The position numbers and the translations under genes were made by a program. Below are positions 13,516 through 14,938 of a stretch of 14,938 nt of DNA, piece by piece. The notes under the pieces were generated by a model, which was not told where the DNA came from, searched no databases, and was given only the letters and a program-made list of their open reading frames with translations. Every line of letters starts with the position of its first letter. Position 1 is the first letter of the stretch. This DNA comes from Chloroflexota bacterium (GTDB lineage: Bacteria > Chloroflexota > Dehalococcoidia > SZUA-161): positions 1 to 14,938 of the forward strand of contig VGNW01000031.1 in NCBI GenBank assembly GCA_016865955.1. The letters run 5' to 3'.

Positions 13516-14938
13516 ATGAATCCAGTTAAAGAGGCGGAGGTGCTGTCAATGTCAACAATCTATAACTTTACGGGTGCCTGGGATGACAAGAGTCTGCTTG
13601 GCAACAAAGGTGCCAACCTGGTAGCGATGACCAAGCTGAGGCTGCCGGTGCCTTCCGGGTTTGTGGTATCTGTGGACGCCTTTAATGAGTACAAGCGTAC
13701 CGGGAAGATACCTGTCGAAGAAATCAATCAGGCTCTGGAAATCCTGGAGCAGCGCACGGGCAAGAAACTGGGCGCCGGTCTTGCCGTATCTGTCCGTTCT
13801 TCGGCAGCAGCTTCCATGCCGGGGATGATGGATACGGTGCTCGATGTTAAAGATAGGGCTGACGTTATATCTGCCATTAAAAAGGTCTTCGAGTCCTGGA
13901 ACAATCCCAGGGCGATTGAGTACCGTCGCCTTAACCGCATTCCTGCGGATATGGGCACGGCTGCGATAATCCAAGCGATGGTTTTCGGCGACCTGGACGA
14001 AAGGTCCGGCACCGGTGTGATGTTCACCAGAAATCCCAGCACCGGGGGAAAAGTTCTTTTCGGCGAATATATCAGCGGCGCCAAGGGCGAAGATTTGGTC
14101 TCGGGGCGACGGACTCCTCAGCCTGTCAGCGCTCTTAAAGAGCAGATGCCTGATATGTATGCGCAGCTCGAAGAAGTTGCCGGCATTCTGGAGAATCATT
14201 TCCGCGATATGCAGGATGTGGAGTTCACCATTGAGTCGGGCAAGATGTATATTCTGCAAACCAGGTCGGGCAAACGCAGCGGTCAGGCCTCGGTGAAAAT
14301 TGCAGTGGATATGGCGAAAGAGGGCTATATTTCCCGTGAGGAAGCGCTGCTAAGGGTATCCGCTGAGGATGTAAGGTCGTTTCTGCACAGGCGAATCGAA
14401 CATCCGGAGAAATATAAATCCATAGCCAGGGGATTGGGCGCTGCTCCGGGCGCAACCAGTGGCACAATTGTATTCCATCCTCTGGACGCAGTGGCAGCTA
14501 TGAAGAGGAACGAGCGGGTGATACTGGTGAGGCCGGAGACCAGCCCCGATGACATCCTCGGCGTCTCTGCTTCTATGGGAGTGCTGACTTCTCGCGGCGG
14601 GCTCACATCGCACGCAGCTATAGTAACGAGAGCTATGGGCAAACCCTGTATCTGCGGCGCTGAAGAGGTGAAGATAGACCTTCATGCGGAGATATTCCAG
14701 GTTAATTCCCATGTGGTGAAGAAGGGCGATACCATCACCATCGACGGTAATACAGGCAAAGTCTATCTTGGCGCTCTGCCTATGGTGGAAGCCGAAGGCA
14801 GTGCCGAGCTGGCTGAGCTGCTCACCTGGGCTGATGCCTTCAGACGGTTGAAGGTCAAAGCCAATGCGGATACGGCTGAGGCTATTGCCCATGCCAGGAA
14901 GTTCGGGGCTGAAGGTATCGGGCTCTGCCGCACTGAGC
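13516..14938 (+). CDS. ppdK: Pyruvate, phosphate dikinase, 5' part (shortened N-terminal domain)
   Basis: The first 474 codons of a dikinase that interconverts PEP + AMP + PPi and pyruvate + ATP + Pi; the frame is open to the window end. LLGNKGANL, VPSGFVV and SVRSSAAASMPGMMDTVLD are the N-terminal nucleotide-binding signatures. SGTGVMFTRNPSTGG and ILQTRSGKR follow. RGGLTSHAAIVTRAMGKPCICG holds the phosphorylated His366, and EGIGLCRTE starts the PEP-binding barrel. After PGMMDTVLDVKD the sequence jumps straight to SAIKKVFESWNNPRA, so about 100 residues of the usual N-terminal domain are absent (the family His is near 455). Two starts have good ribosome sites: 13516 (AGGAGG) and 13549 (GGAGG); homology slightly favours 13549. 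Confidence 0.92.
   Translation, partial: MNPVKEAEVLSMSTIYNFTGAWDDKSLLGNKGANLVAMTKLRLPVPSGFVVSVDAFNEYKRTGKIPVEEINQALEILEQRTGKKLGAGLAVSVRSSAAASMPGMMDTVLDVKDRADVISAIKKVFESWNNPRAIEYRRLNRIPADMGTAAIIQAMVFGDLDERSGTGVMFTRNPSTGGKVLFGEYISGAKGEDLVSGRRTPQPVSALKEQMPDMYAQLEEVAGILENHFRDMQDVEFTIESGKMYILQTRSGKRSGQASVKIAVDMAKEGYISREEALLRVSAEDVRSFLHRRIEHPEKYKSIARGLGAAPGATSGTIVFHPLDAVAAMKRNERVILVRPETSPDDILGVSASMGVLTSRGGLTSHAAIVTRAMGKPCICGAEEVKIDLHAEIFQVNSHVVKKGDTITIDGNTGKVYLGALPMVEAEGSAELAELLTWADAFRRLKVKANADTAEAIAHARKFGAEGIGLCRTE

Noticed and set aside
1..14938. CRISPR arrays, tRNA or rRNA genes
   Set aside because: No regularly spaced direct repeats and no tRNA cloverleaf or rRNA-like segment seen on either strand.

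Overview
The window is a gene-dense stretch (about 50-55 % G+C by eye) in which every protein gene I accept is on the + strand. The content fits an anaerobic bacterium. There is an oxygen-independent toolkit (radical SAM enzyme, flavin nitroreductase, DUF362 protein) and a pyrophosphate-type glycogen/glycolysis cluster. Codon use is rich in AGG/AGA for Arg and ATA for Ile, and there is a dispersed-palindrome style of intergenic repeat. My best guess is Chloroflexota, perhaps a Dehalococcoidia-like lineage. This is an inference from general resemblance; the window holds no rRNA or other phylogenetic marker.

Region 1 (1-6205) is a tightly packed metabolic gene run. It holds the 3' part of a fumarylacetoacetate-hydrolase-family gene, cutA, a cyclophilin-like protein, a nitroreductase, a radical SAM protein, a DUF362 protein, a D-2-hydroxyacid-dehydrogenase-fold protein and an FGGY sugar kinase. 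Several junctions overlap (780-823, 1659-1662, 4685-4695), suggesting translational coupling. The dehydrogenase-like protein lacks two of the three catalytic residues of its family.

Region 2 (6206-8818) is the unusual part. Two homologous, oppositely oriented small RNA genes flank it: copy A at 6280-6402 on + and copy B at 8608-8482 on -. Each has its own near-consensus extended -10 promoter with a 17-nt spacer. Each ends in a G/C-rich stem followed by seven U. The copies keep the same long-range stems with compensatory changes, and share an almost invariant purine-rich, GGA-rich loop. I do not recognise this RNA as 6S, SRP, tmRNA, RNase P or a riboswitch, and it is my main candidate for something undescribed. 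Between the two copies lie a small conserved-looking protein gene (75 aa), a degenerate repeat region, and a three-part fusion protein (GAF, PD-(D/E)XK-like, hypoxanthine phosphoribosyltransferase) with a good promoter of its own. The stop codon of that gene overlaps the U-tract of copy B.

Region 3 (8819-14938) is a central-carbon cluster in the order PPi-type phosphofructokinase, class II fructose-bisphosphate aldolase, glycogen phosphorylase and pyruvate phosphate dikinase (cut by the window end). Together they could take glycogen to glucose-1-phosphate, cleave fructose-1,6-bisphosphate and convert PEP to pyruvate, using pyrophosphate in place of ATP. The phosphofructokinase and dikinase steps are reversible, so the set could also serve gluconeogenesis. 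Small RNA B is divergent from this cluster and shares its upstream region, so a regulatory link to carbon or energy storage is possible but unproven.
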